Assembly (NCBI RefSeq): GCF_018991925.1 | Contig: NW_024735554.1 | Location: 3,055,670-3,119,669 of the forward strand | Direction of reading: 5' to 3' | Source of the DNA: Homarus americanus | Lineage: Eukaryota > Arthropoda > Malacostraca > Decapoda > Nephropidae | DNA length: 64,000 nucleotides | Shown: piece after piece, positions 21,238 through 31,600 of the stretch | Numbering within the stretch: the first letter of the stretch is position 1 | Layout: each line of letters begins with the position of its first letter | Notes under the pieces: model-generated | Databases searched by the model: none | What the model was told of the DNA's origin: nothing | What the model saw: only the letters and a program-made list of their open reading frames with translations | Program-made: the position numbers and the translations under genes

Positions 21238-21987
21238 CCGTCTGGTCCCCGAGATATGCTCGGGTCTGTCAGTTGATTGAAAGTGTGGAAAGAAGGGCCA
21301 CTAGGCTGGTGCCAGCACTACGGCACCTCAGCTACCCCGAGAGATTGGAGTGCTTGAACCTGCCTAGCTTATACTACAGACGGGCAGGGAGGACCTAATT
21401 GAGGTGTATAAGCATGTAGTGGATTTCTCCCCTACAAACGCTGTTTGTCGCTGAGTAGCCGACCCCACGAATTCCCCAGTGTATGCCTCTTGGTCTAGGT
21501 CAACCAGCGCCGCCCACGGAGCGGGGATCAACTACTAAGCCACGCCTACCCCCCGCTATTTAAGACCTGACCTCGTGGTGACCTGTCTCTTTCTACCTAC
21601 ACCAACCAGCCAGCAACACCTCCTCCGCCTGCCTGGCGGTCCTCGCTCCCGCCGGCGAGCATGGCGACCCACAAGCTGTCCTCCTCTGAGCACCCTCACC
21701 AACCAGCTCTCTCTACATCACGCTTGTAACCATGCTGCCTTCCCAGCACCAAGCTGCATTGTACATCCAATACAACAGTGTACAGTGAGCACATTGTGAG
21801 TTTCCTTTCTCCATCCCATCCTGAGTGAGAACCAAACATAACGTACCCCACAAGCATCTCAAGGGCACTATTCAGTCGAGTGTCCTTACCTGGAGCTGTC
21901 GGACGCTCGCCCTACAAGGGGTCACAAATAAAGGTTGAAGAAGCCGCAAGCCCAAAAAACTGTGAAGGGTAACTTTTTCGGAGTGAG
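21238..21987 (+). pseudogene. CR1-like LINE 3' fragment, plus strand, split by a solo LTR
   Basis: Plus-strand homologue of the C-terminal part of the 22400-24295 protein. It reads RRATRLVPALRHLSYPERLE and LNLPSLYYRRA, then after the LTR resumes with the stretch matching HLRGHYSVECPYLELADARP. It is interrupted at 21415-21852 by the LTR and carries frameshifts. At 21987 it abuts a minus-strand copy. Confidence 0.82.
21415..21852 (+). mobile_element. 438-bp solo LTR inside a LINE
   Basis: Begins TGTAGTGGATTTCTCC and ends ACGTACCCCACA, so it has the canonical TG...CA ends. It is flanked by the 4-bp duplication AGCA (21411-21414, 21853-21856), and the LINE sequence reads through once it is removed. 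CTATTTAAGACC at about 21557 is a plausible TATA-type promoter followed by a pyrimidine-rich leader. Probably Gypsy-like. Small open frames inside are not genes. Confidence 0.85.
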
Positions 21988-22240
21988 AGTAGTGCCCCTT
22001 GAGATGCTTATACACCTCTATTAGGTCACCCCTTGCCCGTCTGTAGTATAAGCTAGGCAAGTTCAAGCACTCCAATCTCTCAGGGTAGTTGAGGTGCCGA
22101 AGGGCAGGCACCAGTCTGGTGGCCCTCCTGAGAACATTTTCAACCAACTGACAGTCCCTAGCATATCTCGGGGACCAGACGGGGTGTCAGTACTCCAGAT
22201 GGGGAAGCACCATCTGCTGCATAAACCACTGATGCTGGCA
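21988..22240 (-). pseudogene. CR1-like LINE fragment, minus strand
   Basis: Minus-strand C-terminal LINE fragment reading NVLRRATRLVPALRHLNYPE, inverted against the plus-strand fragment to its left. The match fades after AGATGGGGAAGCACC at about 22211. Confidence 0.75.
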
Positions 22241-22399
22241 TAATGCCGCAACTGTGGCAACATCATCTGGGAGAAATGACAGAATGCTAACACAGGTGTG
22301 CTGCTGCTCTGAGACAATACGCTGGTCCACAAACCCCGTATTGTGTTTTTGTGTTTATCCTCTTCGCCACTGATCGGCTTGTTAGCCTTGGGCGATCGG
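22241..22399. other. Junction sequence between LINE copies
   Basis: About 160 bases with no clear feature; from 22370 it begins to resemble the LINE tail (GATCGGCTTGTTAGCC against GTCGGCTCGCTAGCCG at 22433). Confidence 0.3.
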
Positions 22400-24295
22400 T
22401 CACGTCTCTTTTCCTATATTCTTCACCAAAGTCGGCTCGCTAGCCGCCGGGCGATCAGTCACGTCTCTGTCACGCACTGTTGGCAAATACTGGGCATGCA
22501 CCGGCTCCTGAATGTACCTGAACCCGCTCCAGTGTTGGTCAAGTCTTATCTTGAAAGAGCTCACACTCGGTGCCGTCACAACACTCTCTGGTAGATTGTT
22601 CCAAGAGTTTACAACCCTCACTCCGAAAAAGTTTGCCCTCACGGTTTTCCGGACTTGCGGCTTCTTCAATCTTGAGCTGTGACCCCTTGTGGGGCGAGCG
22701 TCCGCCAGCTCCAAGTAAGGACACTCAACTGAGTAGTGCCCCCTGAGATGCTTATAAACCTCAACTAGGTCCCCCCTTGCCCGTCTGTAGTATAAGCTAG
22801 GCAAGTTCAGGCGCTCCAATCTCTCAGGGTAGCTGAGATGCCGAAGTGCAGGCACCAGTTTGGTGGCCCTCCTTTGAACATTTTCAACCAACTGACAGTC
22901 CCTAGCATATCTCGGGGACCAGATGGGGTGACAGTACTCCAGATGGGGAAGCACTTCACTCCTGAAGATCGTCACGAGGGACGGACCGTCTAGATATCTG
23001 AACGACCTTCTTATAAGACCCAATAATTTATTTGCCTGATTTACCTTCTTCTCACAATGGCCCGAGAACTTCAGCTCATTGTCAACATACACACCTAGGT
23101 CCTTCTCACACACAGTCTCAACTAGTACATTTTCTTCATCCCGTTGGGACATATGGTACGCCTCCTTACCGTTGGTACGCCCCAGGTGCATCCTCTTACA
23201 CTTCGTGACATTGAATCTCAGCAGCCATTCCTTCGACCATTCCTGGAGCCCACAGAGGTCCTTCTGCAGCTCTTCACAGTCCGCTTGGTTCTTAATTTCC
23301 CGAAATAACTTGCCATCATCGGCAAACATTTGTATGGAGGAGTGTACAACGTCAGGCATATCATTTATGAAACAAACAAACAACAGCGGGCCCAATACAC
23401 TACCCTGCGGTACCCCACTTGTTACAGGTACAGATGACGATTTCGTGCCATTAATCACCACACATTGCTTGCGGTCATGTAGAAAGTCTTCTATCCACGC
23501 TAGGACATTTCCCCGAATTCCGTACCCTTCCAGTTTGATTTTCAGCCTTTCGTGGGGTACACTGTCGAAAGCCTTGGCAAAATCTAGGTAAATATTGTCG
23601 ATATTACCACCCCGTTCTAGAATATGGGTCCAAATATCCAATACCTTGAGCAATTGTGTCAAGCAAGAGCGCCCCGGCATAAAACCGTGTTGGCAATCTT
23701 TTACAAGGTTGTTTCGTAGTAGATGTTCCATCGCTGCATCTCTGATAATACTCTCAAGTACTTTACATATTATGCTGGTCAGGCTCACCGGTCTATAGTT
23801 GTTCGTGGAGTGACTATCGCCCTTCTTGAAGATAGGACTCACATAAGCCACTTTCCATTCACTGGGGACCATTTGTTCATCCAGGCATTTACAAAACAGA
23901 ATCTTCAGGGGCTCTGCAAGCTCGTTGCACAGCTCCCTTAGCACTCTAGGATGCACCATGTCAGGTCCAGGACTCTTATGGACCTTTAGCCTGGACAGTT
24001 TATTTCTAATACCCTCTTCTGTGAACACAATGTGGGTCAGTGCTGTGTCGAACCGTCTGTCCTCAAACGCAGGAAGGTTAGTTGCATCCTCTCTTGTGAA
24101 CACTGAGGAAAAGAAGCTGTTCAATGCCTCAGCTTTATCCTGGTCAGAATCTGCGTAACTACCATCTTCAAGCCTCAGGTCTGATACTCCTACTCGCGTT
24201 TTCAATTTCGACTTTGCATAGCGGTAAAACGCCTTTGGGTTTGACTTGACCTCGCGTACTGTTACATTATGTTTATTCACAACTATAGTTGAAGT
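22400..24295 (-). CDS. CR1-like LINE ORF2, reverse transcriptase part, 5' truncated
   Basis: A 626-residue open frame for the reverse transcriptase of a non-LTR retrotransposon. Domain order: finger region with WKVAYVSPIFKKGD and NYRPVSLTSIICKVLE (about 141-176), palm with [13 protein letters not shown] (catalytic D233), [12 protein letters not shown] (about 290-301), MFADDGKLF (catalytic D321, D322), then a C-terminal region with LPHLEYCHPIWSP and NSWNNLPESVV. The frame opens with GTG at 24280 and has no true start: homology begins abruptly at about 24295, so the endonuclease and ORF1 are missing, the usual 5' truncation. It is unbroken through the RT domain and much better kept than the 13866-15175 copy. 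Confidence 0.9.
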   Translation of the reverse strand, partial: TSTIVVNKHNVTVREVKSNPKAFYRYAKSKLKTRVGVSDLRLEDGSYADSDQDKAEALNSFFSSVFTREDATNLPAFEDRRFDTALTHIVFTEEGIRNKLSRLKVHKSPGPDMVHPRVLRELCNELAEPLKILFCKCLDEQMVPSEWKVAYVSPIFKKGDSHSTNNYRPVSLTSIICKVLESIIRDAAMEHLLRNNLVKDCQHGFMPGRSCLTQLLKVLDIWTHILERGGNIDNIYLDFAKAFDSVPHERLKIKLEGYGIRGNVLAWIEDFLHDRKQCVVINGTKSSSVPVTSGVPQGSVLGPLLFVCFINDMPDVVHSSIQMFADDGKLFREIKNQADCEELQKDLCGLQEWSKEWLLRFNVTKCKRMHLGRTNGKEAYHMSQRDEENVLVETVCEKDLGVYVDNELKFSGHCEKKVNQANKLLGLIRRSFRYLDGPSLVTIFRSEVLPHLEYCHPIWSPRYARDCQLVENVQRRATKLVPALRHLSYPERLERLNLPSLYYRRARGDLVEVYKHLRGHYSVECPYLELADARPTRGHSSRLKKPQVRKTVRANFFGVRVVNSWNNLPESVVTAPSVSSFKIRLDQHWSGFRYIQEPVHAQYLPTVRDRDVTDRPAASEPTLVKNIGKET

Positions 24296-24299
24296 AATA

Positions 24300-25580
24300 A
24301 AACACCCTTCCTACAGTATAACAACTACCGTGTTTGTTTGTTTTTCGAAACCCAAATTCTCGCTTCCGAGGGCAACACCTTCTGGATGATGAAAAACTGA
24401 AGCAGGATGCTGACTCGAATGAGTCTCAATTGGAGTAGCAGACGGAACATTTCTTTAAGAGTAGCATAATAAATTTGAAGAAAAGGTGGTTTAAGTTTAT
24501 TAAATTACGGGAAGACTATTATGAAAAAAATGTACGAGATGTTCTGCCTTTTTATTATCTGTACAGTACTCGTATATACAGTTTACCAAACTTTTTTCAC
24601 CTCCCTCACAGTGCAACAGTCAGGGTGTAGTGTACGAGAGCCTGAGGCCGCTGGTCCCACCCACCACGCAGGGTCGGTAACTCCCCTCAACACTTTGTTT
24701 ACGTTTTTCATTCACCTTCATTCTTTTCCCTTCGTTATTTTTGTAAGTATTTAGGTGGAGTCCATTTTAATATTATGGTCTTGTTATTTAATTTTTGGAA
24801 TAAAGAGAGGTTATCATGAGGTGTAGAAAGGCAAAATGAACTTGTAGTTGACCCACTCCTCTTTTCCTATCAAGTATTTATTTTATCCTTTAATTTTAAT
24901 AATTGTTGGGATATATTTTCATTACAATCATCACTTTAGGGTTTCCATAGTAATTTGTGATTGTATATTATAGGGTATTACTTTGAAACATGGATTCATT
25001 TTAACCAATAACTTTATGAATATTTTGTACAGAAAACTTTTCCTACCTCAAGAATATCCCAAAAATGTGGAGAAATTGCAATTGTAATAGAAGTGTTTAA
25101 CCCTATTATCTTTATGAGAAGGTACAGTACTCAGTGTCACCCAAGGATGCTGTGTTTGTGCCCTCTTCTATTGACAAATGCTTCCCAGCTACCAACCAAA
25201 TGCTTCCCAGTAATATTTCCACACCTTACCTAACTAAACCTATCTAATTCAAAATATATTCTTCCATCCTAGGATAAGTAGTTAAGTAGTTTTGATTTGT
25301 TCATCTTATGTTAAGACATCGTTTAATGTAAACAAGTCAAGTTAGCATTGCAGAAAGCTAGTGTGGCAATGTAGTTTCATGTTGACAATGAAATAAATCA
25401 CCCCCCCCCCCCAAAAAAAAAATATAACAATAATAAAAATAATAAAAAAGTTAAAATTCATCCGCATTTTTTGGGATACCTGCACTGTAGTCTAGAAGTG
25501 AGATTTCTTTTTTCAGTACAAAATACCTGTACTGTATATAATAATAATAATAATAATTAATGTTTTATTGAAAAAGTTCT
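24300..25580. other. AT-rich stretch without genes
   Basis: No supported gene. It contains a poly-C/poly-A junction at 25400-25423 and an (AAT)n run at 25537-25558. Confidence 0.4.
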
Positions 25581-25582
25581 GC

Positions 25583-26062
25583 CGGTCCAACGAATTACCC
25601 AATAGTACCCAAAAGAATATTAAATCAGGGAAAAATCTTAACGAATATATGTTTTACATCAATAAAACCTGATTAATAATGTTTTCATTGAAATGTAGTC
25701 AAAATAATGAAATAATAAACAGCGAAAAACGCTAAATTCCAAAGAGTCACCTATCCAAAATGGAGATATAATTACCGATGTTTCTGTTACTTTGGGGTAT
25801 TTAACATAGTCGTAGGATTTACTTTTTGTTAGGTTAGCGAAGTGCATCACGATGGATCTGAGTTATCTCCCTTGTTCACGAACTCTTTGGAATTTAGCGT
25901 TCGCCAATACTGAAATTTTTTCACTGTTTATTATTTCATCTTACAAATTAGTTTTACAAAATTACTCTAAAAATATTATTAAACATGTTTTGTGTATGTA
26001 TAACAGATATTCGTTAAGATTTTTCCCTTATTTGCTATACTTTTGGGTAATTCGTGGCTCCC
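25583..26062. mobile_element. Foldback (long inverted repeat) element
   Basis: Left arm about 25588-25745 and right arm about 25885-26057 are imperfect reverse complements. Shared pieces include CGAATTACCCAA, AGGGAAAAATCTTAACGAAT, GATGAAATAATAAACAG-like and CGCTAAATTCCAAAGAGT. The arms are about 160-170 bp and the loop about 140 bp. There is no coding sequence. Probably a MITE or foldback element; I could not fix the target duplication. Confidence 0.75.
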
Positions 26063-26224
26063 AGTTCTGCAGCCCGAAGGCTGAAAATATACATTGGACA
26101 TAAATGACTTATTACATACATTGGCATTGGTAGTTTAACAAAAGTCTTCATTAGAGAATGGTAAAGGAACATACAGTGAACATACAGATCAACGTTTACA
26201 GTGGAGGTCACGTAGATCATGTGC

Positions 26225-26645
26225 GCTGAGGTGTTGAACAGCAGATACGTAGTGTAGTAACTCCCTCACAGATGGTGTTATGAGGGGCCTGACGTGGTGT
26301 AGTAATTCCCTCACAGGTGGTGATAGGAGGGACATTACGTGGTTCAGTAGTTCCCTCACAGATGGTGTTCTGAGGGACCTCATGTGGTTTAGTAGTTCCC
26401 TCACAGATGGTGTTGAGGGGCCTGATGTGGTGTAGTAGTTCCCTCACAGATGGTGTTATGAGGGGCCTGAAGTGGTGTAGTAATTCCCTCACAGGTGGTG
26501 GTTACGTGGTTCAGTAGTTCCCTCACAGATGGTGTTCTGAGGGACCTCATGTGGTTTAGTAGTTCCCTCACAGATGGTGTTGAGGGGCCTGATGTGGTGT
26601 AGTAGTTCCCTCACAGATGGTGTTATGAGGGGCCTGAAGTGGTGT
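26225..26645. repeat. Minisatellite, about 57-bp unit
   Basis: Units contain AGTTCCCTCACAGATGGTGT then ...GAGGGGCCTGATGTGGTGT. A block of about 130 bp starting GGTTCAGTAGTTCCCTCACA occurs at 26341 and again at 26508, a higher-order duplication of three variant units. ORFs here on either strand are repeat artefacts. Confidence 0.92.
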
Positions 26646-28655
26646 ATATGTAATGTACTTGATGAAAGTGGTCTGACTTTACTCCAACTCAAGGAAATTT
26701 CTTCAGAGAAGATAAAAACTTTCTTTCCTTTAGAAATTAAAAAAAATGCACGAGGAATATGTTTTGCATAATGTCACTTCTTAAGTCTGAAATCAGCAAA
26801 GGAAGACCAGCTAAACAACCTTGCCATTTTTAGACTATGAGTGATTTTTTATTAACGAAAGGAAGTTAAATTATTTTGAAAAATAAGTTAGAAATTAATT
26901 GCAATACAGAGTATTTTAGTTTAGGTTTGGTGGGTTAGTTTTCTTCATTTTATGAAAAATAAATTATAGAATGTAGCAGTACAGTATCTGAAAAATAATC
27001 CATGAAATTAATTAACACTTGATCACAGGAAATAAACACGAGGGACAGAGGTGACGCCTCCGGAGATGGAAAACGTAAAAAAAATGTAAAAGTGGAATTA
27101 CACAAAATCAGTTCCAATTGTATTTTTATTCTGTTTTGCGTGGTAAGAAAGCTTTTATCTTGTATGGAGAAATCTCCCTGGGTTAGTGTTGAGGCCAGAC
27201 CACTCTTGTCAAGTATTACCAAGTTTTTTCTATAAAAAATTCTAAAGTTGCTGGTTAACACAAGTCGGTGTTCAAAGATATTATTTATTATACTTTTTCA
27301 GTCATAAATGGAAGTTAAAATGTAAGGCTAGTTGACTTGGACGGCATTGTTGTAGGTATTAACTCGTGATCTGGCTGATTTTTACACATTTTATACACTG
27401 AAAGAAACTACTGTTGTATTTACAATTTTGGATTTTCCAGAATTCATTTTGGCTGAAGATGTTGAAATTTTGGCAATGCCAGTAGTTAAGATTCTTTAGG
27501 TGAATTTATAGTCTTACACCGGTCTTTCTTTCTCTGCTAATTGTACTGACAAATCGTGTCACGTTGTCTCATGTGATGCCAAAGAAATGAGTGAATCTTA
27601 ATAAACCTAACCTTGAGTGAAAGTCAATGAGATGAGCTCCTCTTCTTGGTTATTACAAGAGAAAACATGATTTACATTTTGAATTTTTTAAAAATATTTT
27701 GCTTATCCTTCTTACATCATTAATGAAACTGGTTTAGCATTTGCACACTATTTGAGAAAAAGACTTAGCACTCTGCCAGCCTATTTGGAACCTTAGCTAA
27801 TAATACAGAAAATATATGAAAATTCATTCTTAAATGGGGTCAGTGTGAGCGTTGAGTTTATAGCTGCTTTAGGCTGCTTTCTGGCTCGGTCTGATTTACT
27901 CACATTAACCCCTTCACTGTGAGGACACCATTTTTATTATTCATGTGGGTAACACCAGATAATTTTATTCATCTCAGAGGGGGAACCTGTACATGAGGGG
28001 TTGAGGATGTGATACTCTGCAATTTTTTGTAATACCCTGTACTTGCACAGTAATTCTAAATTTGCAACCAAAAAGAGTTTGCTAATGGTAATTTGCAGCC
28101 TAATTTTGTAAGAGACCGAAACATGTGGGACTTAGTAAAAGGTGAAAATAAAACTGTTTTGTAAATCATAATGGAATTTTTTTACATTTTTAAAACTTTT
28201 ATGTATGCTTTCTGACACATTAACATTCTTTTAAACTATCCTTCACTTTTGCAGTATCACCTACTGGTAAGTCACCACATTATTTTCATTACTGCCAACA
28301 TGTTTCTTCCTTTTGCCTCCAGTGTACAGTATATCATGTTTCCAACCCATACAAGAATGCCCACTCAACTCTTCCCCTAATATCCATATCTTTGCCTTAG
28401 ATACTGTACACTTCTTTCTCTCTCTTGATACTTATTATTTTCTTTTTCCTAAGCTTCCATATTATTCAGTTGACTGTTCATTGTTCCATTCATTGACACA
28501 TCCACTCTCAGGTACCCAAAACACCTCAGCGCCTCCATAATGTTACCATCCAAACTAATACCATTGCCTCCTGGAATTCGATACTGTTGACCTATGACTG
28601 TGCATACCAACTTTTGTGTATCTTGAAATATAAATTCTTATTTTAAACCATTCAG
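26646..28655. other. Non-coding flank upstream of the plus-strand gene
   Basis: AT-rich, with no supportable exon. It must hold the upstream intron and, unless it lies further left, the 5' UTR exon and promoter of the gene starting at 28656. No clear core promoter was seen. Confidence 0.35.
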
Positions 28656-28662
28656 GAGTACA

Positions 28663-28692
28663 ATGGAGAGACACTACCAGCACGGAGTTTAA
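28663..28692 (+). promoter_or_regulatory. Upstream ORF (9 codons) before the main start
   Basis: ATG at 28663 opens MERHYQHGV and stops at TAA 28690-28692, one base before the main ATG at 28694. It lies in the 5' leader of the same exon, in a different frame. A termination site this close to the next ATG would make main-ORF translation depend on reinitiation or leaky scanning. The role is inferred. Confidence 0.45.
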
Positions 28693-28693
28693 G

Positions 28694-31600
28694 ATGCGAG
28701 TGCTGCGATCCGTGCTGGGAGGGTGTGTGTGTGTCGTGGCCTGCGTGGTAGTGCTGACAACCATTACATCCACACCACCTACAGGCCCAGCCATACACTC
28801 CATTGTTTCACACAACCTAAAGGTAAGGTAACTCCCTCTTCTGTACTGTACCAAACAATATACAGTAAAACCTCGTTAAGGCGGACCCCGCTAAGGCGGA
28901 TATCGCTTAAGCTGGACAAAACTATTTTCCTAAAAATAATTTAACATTTTTAGAAAAGTAGGACAAAATTTGTCCTCCGATGACATGTCTGCAAAATTTC
29001 AAAGGACCAAGGCAGGAAACATAAACAGAGTTCTCAGTTGTTTGTGGGAATATTTTTTCATTCACTCTAGTACGTAATGATAGAATGTTTCTTATAATGT
29101 TATCGTAGGTAAATGCATGGTTTATATAATTTGTTGATCACTGTGCCCATCACCGTTTTCTAATTAGATTACAAGATATATATTTCTCCCATATGTATTT
29201 CGATCATACGCCTGGCAACGGGAGCCAGTGAGTGACCACTAGTTAAAGCGTCGTCTGCAGTTGTAACTCTCCTTCCTCCCTGCTGTATTTCACTGGATTT
29301 ACTGTTATTATTAGTGTTTACTGATATACTTGTGTTTAATAGTGATTAGCATGGCATTGTAGCCAGGTTGAACTCATCACTAACCACCAGGCTACTGGGC
29401 CATGCTGTGGTGTTATGGGTGTTTTTCAACTCATATTTTTTGGTAGTTATACATAACTTTCTTCACTTATTTTTACTCAGTTACAAGCACACACCGTCCT
29501 ACATACATATTGTGAAAAAAGTAAATGAAATAATTGTCCTAAGGATAAACACTTACAGGGAATATACCTTCTTTGCACAGAGTTAGCTGGCTGAGTGAGG
29601 GAGGGGAAGACGGTCGCAGAGTGTACAGGGGAAATTGGCGTGCCAGCTGATGTAATATGGTGAACCAGGGAATACAGTCGCCCTTAACATGCGTAACAGA
29701 TACCCGTGATGTTATAATCCCACAACTGAAAACCATTCGAAAAGCGATTACGGTAACATCTTTTGAACGAAAGAAAGAGAAAGTCATTGCTTTCGTCACA
29801 ATTTTATCCCACTTTCCACTGTAATACGTACATCATTTCAGCAAAAATATTACATTTCCATGTTCTCAGAAATAAATGGTAGTTTTGTTGAAACGTAATG
29901 TACAATATTTAATATTAAAATGCAAAAATAGCTATAAAAACAATTAATACACCCGTAATGTACTGGCTGGCATCTCCACTCGTCCCTGCTCCCGCGTCCA
30001 AGGTCACCACTCCTCCCAACTCGCTCCCTCCGCTCCCTCCTCTCCTCCACCTCCTCTGCCTCCTCCACCCCCTCTGCCTCCTCCCCGTCACTACTGCCGA
30101 CAACGAACACAAATGTTTTGTGAATAACTGCACCTCCACTTCCTATGTACAGTACTGAACTGTACTGTGCTGTGCATTTTTACAAACAATAAACATGGCA
30201 AGAAAAGCTATTAAAAAAAAAAGAGATAAAAATTTCACTTTACTGTACAGTACCTATCCTCGGCGACAGGACGGGGGTCATCGGGCTCATCGTCACTCAA
30301 TTCCATAACGGGTGGTGAAGTGGGGGCGACGGTGGATTCAGCTGCTTCCTCACTGCCGCCAGTGATTGATGGTGTTAAATCTCTCCTTCGGTGATCAAAG
30401 AACATGGTGATGGGGAGTTGTCGTCTCTTTCTTTCATTTCTTCCATGATGTTTTTGTATGGAGCGAAAACGTCATCCATCCCTCGCATGAATTTCAGGGC
30501 ACGCACCATGGAGGGGTCCATACTATAGGCCAGGTTTTTCAGTGCCTCAATATTCCTGGTCATCTCCCCCAACTTCTCCAACGTTATTTCTTGGTGCTCT
30601 TCCTCATCCTCTTTCCCTTTCGCTTCCTCTTCCTTGCCTGAGTCTACTAACTCCTGTAGATCCTCCTCGGTCAGCTCAGTGTCGTGCTCTTCAATTAGCT
30701 CCCTAATCTTGTCCTCTGCCATGTCCTGGAAGCCTTCAGCAGCCACTTTCCTTGACAGTGCCAGGGTCTTTCTGAATATTTTCATTAAAATCCATCAAAA
30801 TCATTTTCCTTGTCATCGTCTTAAGCACCAAACAGCTCCTCCCAGTCTTCTCCTTGAACAGGGCTAGAGGGTACGTGTTTTTCGAATCGTTTTCAATTAA
30901 AAAAATGTTACAGCACATGTATATTTTACCTAAACTGTGCCTGAATGAATATATTCTCAGAAATAAATAGTAGTTTTGCTGAAACGTGATGTATTTCAAT
31001 GTAAAATAGGATAAAATACATGACGAAAACAAAAGACTTTACCTAACCTTCCAATGTTCAAGAGATGTTACTCGTTTTTTAATAGTTTTCGGTTAAAATA
31101 CTGTTATATTACAATGATATATTCATACTGTGCTTGATATACTACATTCACGGAAATGTAATATTTTTGCTGAAATGACGTACGTATTACAGTGGAAAGT
31201 GACGAAAACAATTACTTTCGCTTTCTTTCGTTCAAAAGATGTTACCGTAATCGCTTTTCGAATGGTTTTCAGTTAAAAAAACTGTTGCATCACAAGTGAA
31301 TTAGGATAGAATATTATTGTAATACAACAGTTTTTTAACTGAAAACCATTCGAAAAGCGATTGCGGTAACATCTTTTGAACGAAAGAAAGCGAGTCATTG
31401 CTTCGTCACTTTCCACTGTAATACGTACGTCATTTCAGCAAAATATTACATTTCCATATTCTCAGAAATAAATAATAGTTTTGCTGAAACGTAATGCATT
31501 TCAATGTAAATTAGGATAAACTACATGAAAACAAAAGACTTTACCTAGCCTTCCGATGTTCAAGATATGTTACTCGTTTTTTTAGTAGTTTTCGGTTAAA

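Noticed and set aside
21575..21799. 74-aa ORF
   Set aside because: Lies wholly inside the solo LTR.
23079..23591. 170-aa plus-strand ORF
   Set aside because: Opposite-strand shadow of the LINE reverse transcriptase.
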